From Thalassotalea_E sp964620605 (lineage in GTDB: Bacteria > Pseudomonadota > Gammaproteobacteria > Enterobacterales > Alteromonadaceae), in contig CAZUHQ010000048.1 in the NCBI GenBank assembly GCA_964620605.1, forward strand, positions 1-25,348: DNA of 25,348 bases. Direction: 5' to 3'. The notes under the pieces were generated by a model, which was not told the origin of the DNA, did no database searches, and worked only from the letters and a program-made list of their open reading frames with translations. Shown here piece after piece: positions 24,676-25,348 of the stretch; the stretch's first letter is position 1, and every line of letters begins with the position of its first letter. A program made the position numbers and the translations under genes.

Positions 24676-25348
24676 ATGACAACATCGCTTGATCAGCCGT
24701 CATATAACTTTGATGTGGTACGAAAGTTCACCATCATGACAGTTATCTGGGGACTTGTTGGCACGCTATTAGGTGTAATTATTGCGGCACAATTAATTTG
24801 GCCAGCATTAAATTTTGAAACACCATGGCTGACATATTCCCGTCTTCGTCCACTTCATACCAATGCGGTAATTTTTGCTTTTGGTACAAGTGCACTATTT
24901 GCCACTTCTTACTATGTTGTTCAGCGAACCTGTAAAACAACATTATTTGGTGGTTCTCTTGCCAACTTTACCTTTTGGGGCTGGCAGTTAATTATTGTAT
25001 TGGCGATAATTACCCTACCACTAGGTTATACATCAACCAAAGAATATGCCGAACTGGAATGGCCAATCGATATTCTAATTGCTATTGTTTGGGTTAGTTA
25101 TGCGACAGTTTTCTTTGGTACCTTAGTCAAGCGTAAAACTTCGCATATTTATGTGGCTAACTGGTTCTTCGGTGGTTTTATTTTAACGATTGCTGTGCTG
25201 CATATTGGCAATAGCATGGTTATTCCTGTCTCCTTAATGAAATCTTATTCAATATACCCAGGTGCTATCGATGCCATGATGCAGTGGTGGTACGGACATA
25301 ACGCAGTAGGCTTTCTACTAACGGCTGGTTTCTTGGGTATGATGTATT
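24676..25348 (+). CDS. ccoN: cbb3-type cytochrome c oxidase subunit I (N-terminal part)
   Basis: This is the catalytic haem-copper subunit of the high-affinity cbb3 oxidase in the inner membrane, reducing oxygen at low tension. The window holds the first 224 residues; the gene runs off the right edge. Several membrane helices are visible, starting with FTIMTVIWGLVGTLLGVIIAA. H61 in SRLRPLHTNAVIF is the expected low-spin haem ligand, and the His in WWYGHNAVGFLLTAGF is the expected copper-B ligand with the typical CcoN context. The length and helix order fit the family so far. An ATG at 24676 begins MTTSLDQPSYNFDVV. Upstream FNR boxes suggest induction when oxygen falls. Confidence 0.96.
   Translation, partial: MTTSLDQPSYNFDVVRKFTIMTVIWGLVGTLLGVIIAAQLIWPALNFETPWLTYSRLRPLHTNAVIFAFGTSALFATSYYVVQRTCKTTLFGGSLANFTFWGWQLIIVLAIITLPLGYTSTKEYAELEWPIDILIAIVWVSYATVFFGTLVKRKTSHIYVANWFFGGFILTIAVLHIGNSMVIPVSLMKSYSIYPGAIDAMMQWWYGHNAVGFLLTAGFLGMMY

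Noticed and set aside
1..25348. CRISPR arrays, tRNA or rRNA genes, insertion sequences, attachment sites
   Set aside because: No spaced direct repeats, RNA gene sequences, transposase or integrase frames were seen on either strand.

Overview
The window looks like chromosomal DNA of a marine gammaproteobacterium of the order Alteromonadales, most likely near Colwellia/Thalassotalea or Shewanella. Grounds: AT-rich intergenic DNA; the zwf-pgl-edd-glk-eda order divergent from hexR-pykA; HexR boxes of the gammaproteobacterial type; and a cbb3 oxidase gene (ccoN) behind an FNR-type regulator. The genus is an inference, not a measurement.

Left part (1-11100), central carbon metabolism. A soluble GAF histidine kinase (398-1606) converges on a five-gene minus-strand operon, zwf-pgl-edd-glk-eda, that takes glucose to pyruvate and glyceraldehyde 3-phosphate by the Entner-Doudoroff route. 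Its genes are 9 nt apart at most, and one pair overlaps. Divergent from zwf are hexR and pykA. Two HexR boxes, 62 bp apart, flank a plausible zwf promoter. An ATP-type pfkA follows pykA, so both a complete Entner-Doudoroff set and the committed glycolytic kinase sit in one locus.

Middle part (11114-20901), all minus strand, signalling and envelope/drug defence. Reading in the direction of transcription: a subclass B1 metallo-beta-lactamase with every zinc ligand, a small lipoprotein, then a tripartite RND efflux set (outer membrane factor, adaptor, pump), hinT, and a LytS/LytTR-type sensor-regulator pair. From the outer membrane factor to the LytTR regulator the genes are closely spaced and may form one long operon. 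Two 11-bp words are shared by the upstream regions of the efflux set and of the beta-lactamase gene.

Right part (21125-25348), plus strand: a LysR-type regulator divergent from the beta-lactamase gene, an OprO/OprP-type porin, a pair of interleaved inverted repeats just after the porin, an FNR-type [4Fe-4S] regulator with an FNR-like box at class II distance from its own promoter, and a long leader with three FNR/CRP-like boxes in front of ccoN, which runs off the window.

Most genes are familiar families. The items most worth a second look are the B1 beta-lactamase/LysR/efflux neighbourhood with its shared upstream words, the interleaved inverted repeats after the porin, and the regulatory architecture around zwf/hexR and fnr/ccoN.
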